DNA of 64,000 bases, from the NCBI GenBank assembly GCA_030145385.1, contig JAQYVU010000002.1, forward strand, positions 62,001 through 126,000, in the 5' to 3' direction. Shown piece after piece: positions 18,474 through 28,064 of this stretch (the first letter of the stretch is position 1; each line of letters starts with the position of its first letter). Below the pieces are notes generated by a model that searched no databases, was not told the DNA's origin, and worked only from the letters and a program-made list of their open reading frames with translations. Origin of the DNA: Desulfococcaceae bacterium (GTDB lineage Bacteria; Desulfobacterota; Desulfobacteria; Desulfobacterales; Desulfosalsimonadaceae). The translations under genes and the position numbers were made by a program.

Positions 18474-18920
18474 ATGGAATTTATCAAAATTCGGTTTACC
18501 AATGATTTTGATCGCATGGGGTCGAAATTCGAAAAAACCATCGCAGAAATGTTTCACACCATGAATCCCATGATCTCATTTGCTAAAAGTTCATGGAAAC
18601 CCCCGATTGACATCTTTGAAACACCGGACAGCATTCTGATTACCGCTGAAATCGCCGGTGTTGAAAAAGAAGACCTGGAACTCGAAATAAACAGCCGGGC
18701 TATCAGAATTTCAGGCAGACGAATTCCCATGCCTTCCGCCGATAACGGCAGGTACCGGCTGGCAGAAATTCAATACGGTGTTTTTGAACGAATCATGCAC
18801 CTGCCGGTCATGATAGATCCGGAAAAAGTCACTGCTTCATACAAAAAAGGACTTCTTCAGATTAATTTGACAAAATTAACACATGAAACCAGCTACAAAA
18901 TCCCCATCTCCGATGAATAA
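18474..18920 (+). CDS. Small heat-shock protein, Hsp20/alpha-crystallin family
   Basis: An ATP-independent holdase chaperone of 148 residues. The alpha-crystallin domain covers about 42-135, with KPPIDIFETPDSILITAEIAG at its start and the conserved beta-strand SYKKGLLQINL near its end. An ordinary C-terminal I-x-I/V anchor appears as YKIPISDE. AGGAG precedes the ATG. Pairing with lon downstream makes a small proteostasis cluster. A 16-base perfect palindrome AAATTCTTAAGAATTT lies at 18935-18950 between the two genes. Confidence 0.93.
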   Translation: MEFIKIRFTNDFDRMGSKFEKTIAEMFHTMNPMISFAKSSWKPPIDIFETPDSILITAEIAGVEKEDLELEINSRAIRISGRRIPMPSADNGRYRLAEIQYGVFERIMHLPVMIDPEKVTASYKKGLLQINLTKLTHETSYKIPISDE

Positions 18921-19034
18921 CGATTCAAACTTTAAAATTCTTAAGAATTTAAATTTAATGACTCTGTCAGCAACGGGATAATATTTTTTAATTCATCAAA
19001 TAACTTCATATAAGAATATATCCGGAGGAAACCC

Positions 19035-21383
19035 ATGAATCAAGATCAGCAAACCGAATCCTTTACAAACGAAAAAATACCCGAGATTTTACCGATTCTT
19101 CCTTTGTTTGATGTTGTCATGTTTCCAAAAATGGTTCTGCCGCTGATTGTATTACAGAAAGAATCCATTCAATTAATAGATGAAGCCATGTCCAAAAACA
19201 GGATCATCGGCACGGTGGCGTCAAAATTCACCGACCCGAAAACAGACTATACCCCTGATGACCTCTACACCATTGGCTCCAGCGCGGTGATTCTGAAAAT
19301 GGCGAAAGTGGATGAGGATAAAGCCCAGCTACTCCTTCAGGGGCTGGGAAGATTTGAAATAACGGATTATACCTCTGAAAAGCCTTACTTCCAGGCCCGT
19401 ATCAGTGAACTTGAGAGTCAATTGGTCAAAGACAAGGAAATCGAGGCACTGATGGCCAACCTGATCAATCAGTACCAGCGGATTGTCGAGCTGTCCACCG
19501 GTCTTCCCCCTGAAATTGCGTCTATGGCAAAGACTTTAGAAGAGCCGGACATCCTTGCGGACATGATTACATCCACCATCAATTCCACCACCAAGGAAAA
19601 GCAGGACATACTTGAAACACTGGATATCAAGGAGCGCCTGAACAAAGTGACAAAAATGGTCAACTACCAGCTGGAAATTCTGGAAATAGGCAATAAAATC
19701 CAGACCCAGGTGAAAGGAGACATGGACAAGCAGCAGCGGGAATATTATCTTCGCCAGCAGTTAAAAGCCATCCGTGAAGAACTGGGAGAAACCGATGACA
19801 GCAACGTGGAGATCGATGATTACCGAACTAAAATTACAGAAAAAGACCTTCCGGAAGTGGTAAAAAAAGAAGCGGAACGTGAGCTGAACCGGCTTTCCCG
19901 GATGCACTCTTCATCCGCCGAATACTCGGTTGCCCTTACCTACCTTGACTGGATTACCGAACTGCCATGGAACGAAGGTTCGGAAGACAACCTGGATCTT
20001 GTTAAGGCGCAAAAAATTCTGGACTCCGATCATTACGGTCTGGATAAAGCCAAAAAACGAATTCTGGAATATCTGGCAGTACGGAAACTCAACCCGGCGC
20101 TTAAAGGGCCCATTTTATGCCTGGTGGGCCCTCCGGGAACCGGAAAAACATCTTTGGGCCATTCTGTGGCAAATGCCCTTGGACGTAATTTCATCAGAAT
20201 CGCTTTGGGCGGTATCCGTGACGAGGCGGAAATCAGGGGACATCGCCGGACCTACGTGGGGGCCTTGCCTGGCCGAATCATTCAGGGAATCCGCCGGGCC
20301 GGCTCCAATAATCCGGTTTTCATGCTGGATGAAATCGATAAAGTGGGCAGCGATTTCCGCGGTGATCCGTCATCCGCTCTTTTAGAAGTCCTGGATCCGG
20401 AACAGAATTTTTCATTTGAGGACCATTACCTGGATGTCCCGTTCGATCTTTCCCAGGTGATGTTCATCACAACCGCCAACATGTTAGATACGATTCCCCC
20501 GGCTTTAAGAGACCGGATGGAGGTATTGAGACTGTCGGGCTACACGCTGGGGGAAAAAACCAAAATTGCCTCCCGTTACCTCATCCCCAGACAGAGAGAA
20601 GCAAACGGCTTGAAATCGGAACATATTTCATTTACCAAAGGGGCGATCAATCAGATCATCAGCGGGTATACACTGGAAGCCGGTTTAAGAAATCTTGAAC
20701 GGGAAATCGGGAATGTCTGCCGGGGGGTGGCGGCCAGTATAGCCAAGGAAGAAAAAGAATCCGTTAATATCAATACAAAAAACTTGGCCAAATATCTGGG
20801 TCCGATCCGCATCACCAATGAAATGAAAAAACGGGTGGCCACGCCGGGTGTTGTTATGGGGCTTGCCTGGACGCAGGCTGGCGGAGACATCCTTTTTATT
20901 GAAGCCACTTCCATGCGGGGCAACGGCCGACTGACATTAACCGGTCAACTGGGCGATGTCATGAAAGAATCGGCAACTGCCGCGTTGAGTTATATTCGTT
21001 CCAATGCTGCATCCATCGGTGTTGAAGATGACTACTTCCAGACCCACGACATACACATTCATGTGCCGGCCGGTGCAATCCCCAAAGACGGGCCGTCCGC
21101 CGGAGTGACCATGCTGACTGCCATCACATCCGTATTGACCGGCGCAACCACCCACAAGGACCTGGCCATGACCGGCGAAATTACGTTAAGGGGACAGGTC
21201 ATGCCTGTCGGGGGGATTAAGGAAAAAGTGCTTGCAGCCCACAGATCCGGCATAAAAACAATTATTATGCCCAAATTATGCGAAAAAGATTTACTTGATG
21301 TGCCCAAAAAAGTTAAATCTGCAATTAAATTTCATTTTGTAGATAATATGAAGGATGTTATAAAAATTGCACTTAACCAATAA
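19035..21383 (+). CDS. lon: ATP-dependent protease Lon
   Basis: AAA+ protease that degrades damaged and regulatory proteins in the cytoplasm. There are 782 residues. The N-terminal LON substrate domain covers about 18-215. The AAA+ module has Walker A GPPGTGKTS near 365 and Walker B FMLDEIDKVG. The C-terminal protease domain has the catalytic serine in DGPSAG (Ser688) and lysine in GGIKEKVLAAH (Lys731). The Ser-Lys spacing of 43 equals that in E. coli Lon. A GGAGG site lies before the ATG. Confidence 0.98.
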   Translation: MNQDQQTESFTNEKIPEILPILPLFDVVMFPKMVLPLIVLQKESIQLIDEAMSKNRIIGTVASKFTDPKTDYTPDDLYTIGSSAVILKMAKVDEDKAQLLLQGLGRFEITDYTSEKPYFQARISELESQLVKDKEIEALMANLINQYQRIVELSTGLPPEIASMAKTLEEPDILADMITSTINSTTKEKQDILETLDIKERLNKVTKMVNYQLEILEIGNKIQTQVKGDMDKQQREYYLRQQLKAIREELGETDDSNVEIDDYRTKITEKDLPEVVKKEAERELNRLSRMHSSSAEYSVALTYLDWITELPWNEGSEDNLDLVKAQKILDSDHYGLDKAKKRILEYLAVRKLNPALKGPILCLVGPPGTGKTSLGHSVANALGRNFIRIALGGIRDEAEIRGHRRTYVGALPGRIIQGIRRAGSNNPVFMLDEIDKVGSDFRGDPSSALLEVLDPEQNFSFEDHYLDVPFDLSQVMFITTANMLDTIPPALRDRMEVLRLSGYTLGEKTKIASRYLIPRQREANGLKSEHISFTKGAINQIISGYTLEAGLRNLEREIGNVCRGVAASIAKEEKESVNINTKNLAKYLGPIRITNEMKKRVATPGVVMGLAWTQAGGDILFIEATSMRGNGRLTLTGQLGDVMKESATAALSYIRSNAASIGVEDDYFQTHDIHIHVPAGAIPKDGPSAGVTMLTAITSVLTGATTHKDLAMTGEITLRGQVMPVGGIKEKVLAAHRSGIKTIIMPKLCEKDLLDVPKKVKSAIKFHFVDNMKDVIKIALNQ

Positions 21384-21384
21384 T

Positions 21385-22200
21385 ATGAATCAGATAAAAG
21401 GGATTGGAATTATATCTTATTTTTCAATTCTACTAAGAGAATCCGGACAAATAAAATTTCAATTAATTGCTGTCTTTGTTTTAACCGCAGCCGTCTTATG
21501 CGGCTGCGGCACCACCGAACCGGCTGCGCCGGTCACGCCGACTTCAAAAAATGCGTATGAAATTTACGGCAAAGTATACCACCCGATTGACAGCGCCAAA
21601 GGCTTCCAGCAGCAGGGCGTGGCTTCCTGGTACGGTAAACAATTCCATGAGAAGAAAACCGCCAATGGTGAAACCTATAACATGCATGCCATGACCGCTG
21701 CCCATAAAACATTGCCGTTCGGCACAATGGTTCAAGTCAGAAATGTTGAAAACGAAAAAACAACCATTGTCCGGATCAACGACCGTGGGCCTTTCTGCCG
21801 GGACCGCATTATTGACCTGTCCTTTTCTGCAGCCAAAGAAATTGAAATGATCAAAAACGGAACCGCATCGGTTGAGATCGCGGCATTGGGGACAGATGAC
21901 GAGGTTTTATCAGCAGCCGACAAAACCCGCCCTAACACCAAACCGGATAATCTTTATTTTACCGGAGACTTTACCATACAGGTGGGATCATTTGGTAACC
22001 CGGCCAATGCAGAGAAATTAAAAAAATCCCTTGAAAAAATCGCCCAAAACGTTCATGTCGTCCCAATTAAAAAAGACGGCCTGACCTTTTACAGGGTCCG
22101 CGTGGGCCGGTTTAATTCTCTCAAACAGGCCCAGCGCATGGAACAGCACCTGGAGCAAAACGGCTTTGGGAATGTTTACACCGTGGCGTGGGACTTATAA
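21385..22200 (+). CDS. RlpA-like lipoprotein with SPOR domain
   Basis: Septal-ring-type lytic transglycosylase or glycan-binding lipoprotein of the outer membrane, 271 residues from the ATG at 21385. The start is chosen because an earlier ATG at 21367 lies inside lon. A hydrophobic signal ends in a lipobox with Cys at VLCGC. The double-psi beta-barrel runs from GVASWYGKQFHEKKTANGE to INDRGPFCRDRIIDLS and keeps the catalytic-type Glu, His and Asp positions. The C-terminal SPOR domain (FTIQVGSFGNPANAEKL to the end) binds denuded peptidoglycan at division sites. The signal peptide is unusually long before the hydrophobic core. Confidence 0.88.
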   Translation: MNQIKGIGIISYFSILLRESGQIKFQLIAVFVLTAAVLCGCGTTEPAAPVTPTSKNAYEIYGKVYHPIDSAKGFQQQGVASWYGKQFHEKKTANGETYNMHAMTAAHKTLPFGTMVQVRNVENEKTTIVRINDRGPFCRDRIIDLSFSAAKEIEMIKNGTASVEIAALGTDDEVLSAADKTRPNTKPDNLYFTGDFTIQVGSFGNPANAEKLKKSLEKIAQNVHVVPIKKDGLTFYRVRVGRFNSLKQAQRMEQHLEQNGFGNVYTVAWDL

Positions 22201-22227
22201 TATGCCTGACAGGATTACAGCCCGCCC

Positions 22228-24426
22228 ATGATATCACTTGAAGGCACCCTGGAACATATCACCTTCTATAATGAACAGAATCATTATACGATTGCCCGTT
22301 TAAAAACCGGTTTTCCAAAAACAACGGTCACCATTGTGGGACACCTGCCAAAAGTGACAGTCGGTGAAACCATCAAGCTTAACGGAGATTGGACAACGCA
22401 TCACCGCTTTGGCCAGCAGTTCAAATTTGAGACCGCTGAAATTCTTCTTCCCGCAACCATTGACGGCATCCGGAATTATCTGGCATCCGGGGTCCTGAGC
22501 GGCATAGGGCCATCCACATCCGAAAAAATCATTGCCCGGTTTGGGGAACAAACCTTTTCCATCATAGAAGAAAGTCCTGAAAAATTAACTCAAATTGACG
22601 GCATCGGCAAAAAAAAAGCCGCCTTGATCCATTCACAATGGCAATCCCATCATTGCCTGACATCCATCATGAAATTTCTGCAGGAAAACGGCGTTAAAAC
22701 CGTTTACAGCGCTAAAATTTATAAAATTTACGGAAATGAAGCACTCGATATTATCCGCCAGGATCCTTATCAGCTGGCAAACGACATACCCGGAATCGGC
22801 TTTCCAATGGCTGACAAAATAGCCACAAACCTCGGCATTGAAATGAATGTCTATGACCGCGCACAATCATGTATTTTGCATTTACTCGCCGAAGCTGTCG
22901 GAGACGGCCATGTTTATATGCATGAAGAAAATATTTTAGAACGGATCATCGACCTTTATGCAATCGACTCCCGGACAGCGGGAGAAAGTCTTGAAGATCT
23001 TTCCAACGCCGGCGATATCGTGATTGAATCGTTTGCCGGCACTTCGTCCCCTGCAGTTACTACGTCAAACGACCGCGCGGTTTACTTAAAAAACATGTGG
23101 CAGGCAGAGCACGCCATTGCCAATCGAATTCTCGCCCTGCTTTCCATTCCAGTCACCCCATTGCCGACACCGGTGAAAAACGTTCTGGCCGAAGTGGAAA
23201 ACAAACTGATCATTTCGCTTTCCCCGGAGCAGCAAAGGGTATTGGAAGACGTAACAAAGCATAGAATCAGCATTATTACCGGCGGCCCGGGAACCGGAAA
23301 AACCACCCTGATCAAATCAATTACCGAAATGAACAGAATCCTTGGCCGGTGCGTGTGTCTTGCCGCACCGACCGGCCGTGCGGCCCGAAGACTTTCTGAG
23401 GTCACCGGCCACAAAGCGCATACCATTCATAAACTCCTGGAGTACAGCTTTGAAGAGCAGCTCTTTGGAAAAGACCAGGACGACCCCATTGATGCGGATA
23501 TTATTATCATAGACGAAGTATCCATGGTGGATACCATATTAATGCATCACCTCTTAAATGCCATACCGTTCAATGCCACGGTCATTATGGTCGGGGATGC
23601 TCATCAACTGCCCCCGGTAGGTCCCGGGAACATGCTTTCCGACATGATCGCATCAGAAAAGATTCCGGTCTTTTACTTAAAAACAATCTTTCGCCAGGCC
23701 GCAGAAAGCCAGATTATTGTTAGCGCGCACCATGTGAGAAATGGTGAATTCCCGCATTTAAATAAAATGAATGACCCCTTTGACAATCAGGCAGAATTTT
23801 TCTTTATTGAGCAGCATACGCCTGAAAACGTCGTATCATCAATCGTAGACCTGTGTTCAAAAAAACTGCCGGACATGTTTAACTTAAATCCGGTTGACGA
23901 TATCCAGGTCCTGACCCCCATGCACAAAGGCGTGGCCGGCACCATTAATTTAAACCGGCAGCTTCAGACATCGTTAAATACGAACCCGGGCACTTTGTCC
24001 CACGGGAATAACCGGTTTAAAGTCGGCGATAAGGTCATGCACCTGAAAAACAATTATCAAAAAGATGTTTTTAACGGGGATATCGGAACCATCTCCCACA
24101 TGGACAAAGCCGACGACCTGCTGTGTGTGGACTTTTACGGAAGAAATGTTGAATACAGCCTTGAAGAAATTGACGAACTGGCACTTGGATACGCCATATC
24201 CGTTCATAAATCCCAGGGGTCGGAATACCCCGCAGTGGTGCTGCCGCTGATCACTCAGCATTACATCATGCTCCAGCGCAACCTGCTGTATACCGGGATC
24301 ACGCGTGCAAAAAAATATGTGGTGCTGGTCGGCACGAAAAAAGCCCTTTCCATTGCCTTGAAAAATAATAAACCGCAATTGAGATGTTCCGGATTATCCG
24401 ACCGATTGTGTTCAATGGTCCGTTAA
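22228..24426 (+). CDS. recD2: RecD2-type DNA helicase
   Basis: A 5'-3' superfamily 1B helicase of 732 residues, the form that works without RecB/RecC. The N-terminal OB-like domain begins MISLEGTLEHITFYNEQNHY. Helix-hairpin-helix motifs follow (LASGVLSGIGPSTSEKI and KLTQIDGIGKKKA). Helicase motif I is GGPGTGKTT (about 352-360), motif II is IIIIDEVSMVD, and the C-terminal motif VI region has YAISVHKSQGSE and LLYTGITRAKK. The likely role is DNA repair or mismatch tolerance. It starts 27 bases after rlpA. Confidence 0.93.
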   Translation: MISLEGTLEHITFYNEQNHYTIARLKTGFPKTTVTIVGHLPKVTVGETIKLNGDWTTHHRFGQQFKFETAEILLPATIDGIRNYLASGVLSGIGPSTSEKIIARFGEQTFSIIEESPEKLTQIDGIGKKKAALIHSQWQSHHCLTSIMKFLQENGVKTVYSAKIYKIYGNEALDIIRQDPYQLANDIPGIGFPMADKIATNLGIEMNVYDRAQSCILHLLAEAVGDGHVYMHEENILERIIDLYAIDSRTAGESLEDLSNAGDIVIESFAGTSSPAVTTSNDRAVYLKNMWQAEHAIANRILALLSIPVTPLPTPVKNVLAEVENKLIISLSPEQQRVLEDVTKHRISIITGGPGTGKTTLIKSITEMNRILGRCVCLAAPTGRAARRLSEVTGHKAHTIHKLLEYSFEEQLFGKDQDDPIDADIIIIDEVSMVDTILMHHLLNAIPFNATVIMVGDAHQLPPVGPGNMLSDMIASEKIPVFYLKTIFRQAAESQIIVSAHHVRNGEFPHLNKMNDPFDNQAEFFFIEQHTPENVVSSIVDLCSKKLPDMFNLNPVDDIQVLTPMHKGVAGTINLNRQLQTSLNTNPGTLSHGNNRFKVGDKVMHLKNNYQKDVFNGDIGTISHMDKADDLLCVDFYGRNVEYSLEEIDELALGYAISVHKSQGSEYPAVVLPLITQHYIMLQRNLLYTGITRAKKYVVLVGTKKALSIALKNNKPQLRCSGLSDRLCSMVR

Positions 24427-24473
24427 CCCGCATTTTAACCTTGAATGTCACGGAAATTTCATATATGGTTTAC

Positions 24474-24499
24474 AATTAACTAAATTCATTTAGTTAATT
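24474..24499. repeat. Perfect AT-only hairpin after recD2
   Basis: AATTAACTAAA and TTTAGTTAATT form 11 perfect pairs around loop TTCA. It could stop transcription weakly or act as a binding site between recD2 and the next gene. No T-run of terminator type follows. Confidence 0.4.
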
Positions 24500-24566
24500 T
24501 AGATAGTTACAAACTTAATAATAAAACGGCGCAGCCTGGAAATTCAATTTTGACCGGAGCTTTTAC

Positions 24567-25223
24567 ATGAAAAATTATTTAGCGGTGTTGCTGGTAGCGT
24601 TCATATTAATCATCGGTTATACAACCGTCTGCTTTGCAAAAGACATGTATGTCGGAGATATTAACAAACTGAATCTCCGGTCCGGCAAGGGGGTAAAATA
24701 TCGGGTCATTACAACACTGGGCCCCGGGGAAAAAGTGACGGTCATGTCAACTGCCAATGGGTGGATAAAAGTAGGCACTATGGACGGAAACGAGGGCTGG
24801 GTGGTTTCCAAATATCTGACCAGTGAAAAACCGGCTAATGTCAAAATTGAAGATTTAAAAATTCAGATGGAAACCGTTCAGGAACAGCTTGAAATTTCAA
24901 CGATAGAAAACCGGAAATTAAAAGAAGAAAATATCAATTTGACAACCCGCTTGAATGAGAACAGTATCAAGCTGGGAAACGTGAAAAAATCATTTAATGA
25001 CTTAAAAACCGATTCCGTTGAATACCTTACCTTAAAAGAAAAATATGATAAAATCGCCAAAGGTGTAAACGAAAAGGATGCCAGAATACGATCATTGGAA
25101 AACAAGGTAGATGATCAGTATATTTCCATGGCGGTTAAGTGGTCTCTGACGGGTGCCGGAATCCTTCTTGTCGGTTTTTTTCTGGGTTCCAGGACAAAAC
25201 GAAAACGATCGTCCCTCTTATAA
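24567..25223 (+). CDS. SH3-domain/coiled-coil envelope protein (TIGR04211/YgiM-like)
   Basis: A 218-residue protein with a signal peptide (about 1-24), a bacterial SH3 domain (about 25-92; LNLRSGKGVKYRVI and GNEGWVVSKYL), a coiled coil of about 95-190, and one C-terminal helix (LTGAGILLVGFFLGS) followed by basic RTKRKR. The layout matches the YgiM-type family: a periplasmic SH3 head on a coiled-coil stalk anchored in the inner membrane. The function is poorly known and peptidoglycan sensing is often supposed. It lies 36 bases before nadB, same strand. Confidence 0.85.
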   Translation: MKNYLAVLLVAFILIIGYTTVCFAKDMYVGDINKLNLRSGKGVKYRVITTLGPGEKVTVMSTANGWIKVGTMDGNEGWVVSKYLTSEKPANVKIEDLKIQMETVQEQLEISTIENRKLKEENINLTTRLNENSIKLGNVKKSFNDLKTDSVEYLTLKEKYDKIAKGVNEKDARIRSLENKVDDQYISMAVKWSLTGAGILLVGFFLGSRTKRKRSSLL

Positions 25224-25259
25224 AACCCTAAATTATGATGTTAATGCAGAATTAATAAA

Positions 25260-26900
25260 ATGAAATATGAATCAGATTTTTTAGTTATCGGAAGCGGCGT
25301 TGCCGGGCTGCTGTTTGCCTTAAAAGTAGCGGAACATGGCACGGTCACCATTATTACCAAACGTAACATTGCGGAAAGCAACACCGCATATGCCCAGGGT
25401 GGTATTGCATCGGTTATAGCCGAAACAGACTCCTTTGAAGCGCACATTGCAGACACCCATGCGTCCGGCGACGGTATATGTGATAAAAAAGTCGTGGAAA
25501 TGGTGGTCAAAAACGCGCCGGAACGGATACAGGAACTGATTGACCTGGGAGTGAAATTCAACCGGAACAAAAACACATCCGAGTGCTCGTTAGACCTCCA
25601 TCTGGATCTTTGCCGCGAGGGCGGCCATTCTCACAACCGCATTGTCCATGCAGACGATTTGACGGGTCTTGCCGTGGAGGAAGCCCTGGTTGACCAGGTG
25701 ATGAATCATAAAAACATCACCGTGTTTGAGGACCATATCGCCATTGACCTGATTACCAGATCCACACGCCTGCAGCGGGGGATGACCGTCACCACCCATG
25801 AAGATTACTGCTACGGCGCGTATGTACTGGACCGGAACACCAGTGACATAAATACATTCTGTGCCCGGACAATCATGCTTGCCACCGGAGGGGCCGGAAA
25901 AGTGTATACCTATACCAGCAATCCGGATATTGCCACCGGAGACGGCATTGCCATGGCCTACCGGACGGGCGCCACGGTTGCCAACCTGGAATTTGTTCAG
26001 TTTCATCCCACCTGCCTGTATCACCCGGAAGCTAAAAATTTCCTTATTTCAGAAGCGGTACGCGGAGACGGCGGGATTCTGATCAACGCTGCGGGTGAAC
26101 GTTTTATGGAAAACTATTCGCCTTTAAAGGAACTTGCCTGCCGGGATGTGGTTGCCCGGGCCATTGATGCGGAACTGAAAAAAAGAGGCGACGACTCTGT
26201 CTTTCTTGATATCAGCCATAAAGATCCGGATTTCATTAAAACCCGCTTTCCCAATCTGTATGCGAAATGTCTGACATTTGGGATCGATATGACAAAAGAC
26301 CCCATACCGGTGGTCCCTGCAGCCCACTATATGTGCGGCGGAGTTGCCACTGATCTTTGTGGAAGAACCAATATTCAGCGGCTGTTTGCTGTTGGTGAAA
26401 CCGCCTGCACCGGGCTTCACGGCGCCAACCGCCTGGCCAGCAACTCGTTGCTCGAAGCCCTGGTTTATGCCCACAATGCCGCAGCCCAGGCCATTGAAGA
26501 TTCCAAAAATTTTACGTTTGAATCCTCTCCCCAACTGCCGTCCTGGGATGATTTAGGGGCCATTGACAGCGATGAGGTGATCATGGTGACCCACTCATGG
26601 AATGCCGTACGCCGGCTGATGTGGAATTATGTCGGTATTGTCCGCTCAGACAAACGGCTGGAAAGGGCCAAACGGCGGATTGATATGATACAGGCTGAAA
26701 TTAACGAATATTACTGGGATTTTAAAATCACACCGGATCTTATTGAACTGCGAAACATTGCCACTGTGGCGGAATTAATCATCCGTTGCGCCACCCATCG
26801 CAAGGAAAGCCGGGGACTGCATTATAACATCGCATATCCGGAAAAAAATGATGAGCGGTGGATGAAAGATACCGTACTCCGCCGACCCTTCGTAAGTTGA
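25260..26900 (+). CDS. nadB: L-aspartate oxidase
   Basis: Flavoenzyme that oxidises L-aspartate to iminoaspartate, the first step of de novo NAD synthesis. There are 546 residues. The FAD-binding N-terminus is FLVIGSGVAGLLFALKVAEHG, substrate and flavin segments include SNTAYAQGGIA and GGHSHNRIVHADD, and GLHGANRLASNSLLEALVYA is a conserved C-terminal FAD motif. The helical C-terminal domain is complete. nadA and nadC are not in the window. The stop codon lies at the very edge of a repeat-derived region. Confidence 0.97.
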   Translation: MKYESDFLVIGSGVAGLLFALKVAEHGTVTIITKRNIAESNTAYAQGGIASVIAETDSFEAHIADTHASGDGICDKKVVEMVVKNAPERIQELIDLGVKFNRNKNTSECSLDLHLDLCREGGHSHNRIVHADDLTGLAVEEALVDQVMNHKNITVFEDHIAIDLITRSTRLQRGMTVTTHEDYCYGAYVLDRNTSDINTFCARTIMLATGGAGKVYTYTSNPDIATGDGIAMAYRTGATVANLEFVQFHPTCLYHPEAKNFLISEAVRGDGGILINAAGERFMENYSPLKELACRDVVARAIDAELKKRGDDSVFLDISHKDPDFIKTRFPNLYAKCLTFGIDMTKDPIPVVPAAHYMCGGVATDLCGRTNIQRLFAVGETACTGLHGANRLASNSLLEALVYAHNAAAQAIEDSKNFTFESSPQLPSWDDLGAIDSDEVIMVTHSWNAVRRLMWNYVGIVRSDKRLERAKRRIDMIQAEINEYYWDFKITPDLIELRNIATVAELIIRCATHRKESRGLHYNIAYPEKNDERWMKDTVLRRPFVS

Positions 26901-27155
26901 ATCCTACGCGATTTCCAATTTCACCACATCTACTGCGTCAAATGCCGCCCCGCATAGCAAGCTATAGCGAGGGCAGCATTTTCCTTGTATATGCGGCAAA
27001 CTTGAAAATCTTGTAACCTATGCTTCAATGACTATCCAGAAATTGCAATTTCTTTGATCTTGAACAAATATTCTTATTTATAAATTGGGAAATATTGATT
27101 AATTCTGCTTAATCTGGAATTACGTGGACACTTTCTTTTTTTTCTTTTTTTCGCC
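26901..27155. repeat. Intergenic spacer with diverged MITE-like copy A
   Basis: About 26905-27015 matches the core of the 206-bp repeat found at 32314 and 34462, in inverse orientation. It shares CATCTACTGCGTCAAATGC and CAGCATTTTCCTTGTATATG. The ends are not complete, so this is a decayed or truncated copy. The rest is AT-rich, with a pyrimidine tract before the attC-like site. Confidence 0.7.
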
Positions 27156-27242
27156 GTTTAACGTACCGCTTCACCGGGCGTAAAATGTGGAGCGAGGAAC
27201 GAGCGGTGCTTTTTGCTGTCCGAGTGTATGCGATTGTTCGTC
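27156..27242 (-). mobile_element. attC-like integron recombination site (attC2)
   Basis: On the minus strand an 87-base imperfect palindrome starts GACGAACAATCGCATACAC and ends AAGCGGTACGTTAAACGG. The right core GTTAAAC fits GTTRRRY exactly. The left core GACGAAC keeps the AAC. The arms pair with an unpaired extra base, as in attC sites, around a central CGCTCGTTCCTCGCTC hairpin. It begins 12 bases after the stop of the preceding gene, the normal place for attC. Confidence 0.6.
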
Positions 27243-27254
27243 AAGTCATGCTAC

Positions 27255-27566
27255 CTATCGTAACGGAAGGTTAATTCCGAGTTTCTGAGATACTTGATCA
27301 AGCGTACCCTTTCCCACTGATTTCACAATGAACTCATCTCCTATCAGGTCTTTTATGTACAGCTTGTTGTAAATAAACATAAACAATAGCCCGCTTAAAC
27401 CCATCGTAATCATGGTGAGCAAGAATATGATAATTGCCCATTTCCAATCCCCTCGAAAAAGAGGCGGAAAGAATGCAAAAAATAAGACTGTCCAAGAGAA
27501 GCCGACTGGCGCCTCCTTCATAATCCCGGTATAGGGGTTTTCCATCACAAGTTTCGTATAAGCCAT
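27255..27566 (-). CDS. Small unknown membrane protein of the GFSWT/FRGDWK type
   Basis: A 103-residue protein with start at 27566, chosen because GGGAG lies about 8-10 bases upstream; an earlier in-frame start has no such site. It has two helices (about 22-40 and 44-65) and a short C-terminal domain. The signature GFSWTVLFFAFFPPLFRGDWK occurs in a widespread family of small unknown membrane proteins (HrgC-like or DUF2628-like) that is common in gene cassettes. It is immediately followed by the attC-like site at 27156. Confidence 0.65.
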   Translation of the reverse strand: MAYTKLVMENPYTGIMKEAPVGFSWTVLFFAFFPPLFRGDWKWAIIIFLLTMITMGLSGLLFMFIYNKLYIKDLIGDEFIVKSVGKGTLDQVSQKLGINLPLR

Positions 27567-27659
27567 TTTCTTCTTTCTCCCTTGTTGCCCCGCTTTGGTT
27601 ATGTGTGGCGATAAGGCGAGGTATCCATATTGCCTCACATGAAATCGGAGAGATAAAAA

Positions 27660-27731
27660 GTGTCAGATTTTGAATAGTGAATTACTTCAATAATCTCTCA
27701 ATGCTTTAATTCACTATTCAATACCTGACAC
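27660..27731. repeat. REP-type palindrome P1
   Basis: A 72-base palindrome: outer arms GTGTCAG/CTGACAC and inner arms TTGAATAGTGAATTA/TAATTCACTATTCAA, both perfect. The centre CTTCAATAATCTCTCAATG is shared with the copies at 29601 and 31531. It lies between the TIR operon and the small membrane protein gene. Confidence 0.85.
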
Positions 27732-27755
27732 GGATTCTTTTTCCCGGCTACCCAA

Positions 27756-28064
27756 TTAGCTGGTGAGATTATCTATTGATTGTTTGCATGTTTTATATAT
27801 TGATCCAATTGAGGTCCAAATAACAGCAAGGGCTCCCAAAACAACTGGAACTCTGTGAGTAGCTAATTTCCCTAATTCTTTATCAGGGATAGTAGAAGCA
27901 ACAAAACCGAGGTGTAGCCCAATTACCACACCTGTACATGATAATATAATGACTACAATTTCTAAAAATTCAGGTACTTTTTTGTACCTAATAATAGCAA
28001 ATAATAAAAAACAACCACCAATCAACATACCAATATAAAGGCCAACAAGGTTCAAGTTAAGCAT
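27756..28064 (-). CDS. Unknown three-helix membrane protein partnered with the TIR protein
   Basis: A 102-residue hydrophobic protein with three helices (about 5-25, 33-56 and 71-90), the last followed by a short basic tail. No known motif. Its ATG at 28064 overlaps the TIR gene by 8 bases and has a strong AGGGGGT site inside the TIR coding end, so the two proteins are probably made together. A role as membrane partner, anchor or immunity/effector subunit of the TIR protein is inference from this coupling. Composition is AT-rich like the rest of the island. Confidence 0.7.
   Translation of the reverse strand: MLNLNLVGLYIGMLIGGCFLLFAIIRYKKVPEFLEIVVIILSCTGVVIGLHLGFVASTIPDKELGKLATHRVPVVLGALAVIWTSIGSIYKTCKQSIDNLTS

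Noticed and set aside
21367-21384. Longer start for the RlpA-like lipoprotein at 21367
   Set aside because: Lies inside lon and adds residues before an already long signal peptide; the ATG at 21385 follows the lon stop directly.
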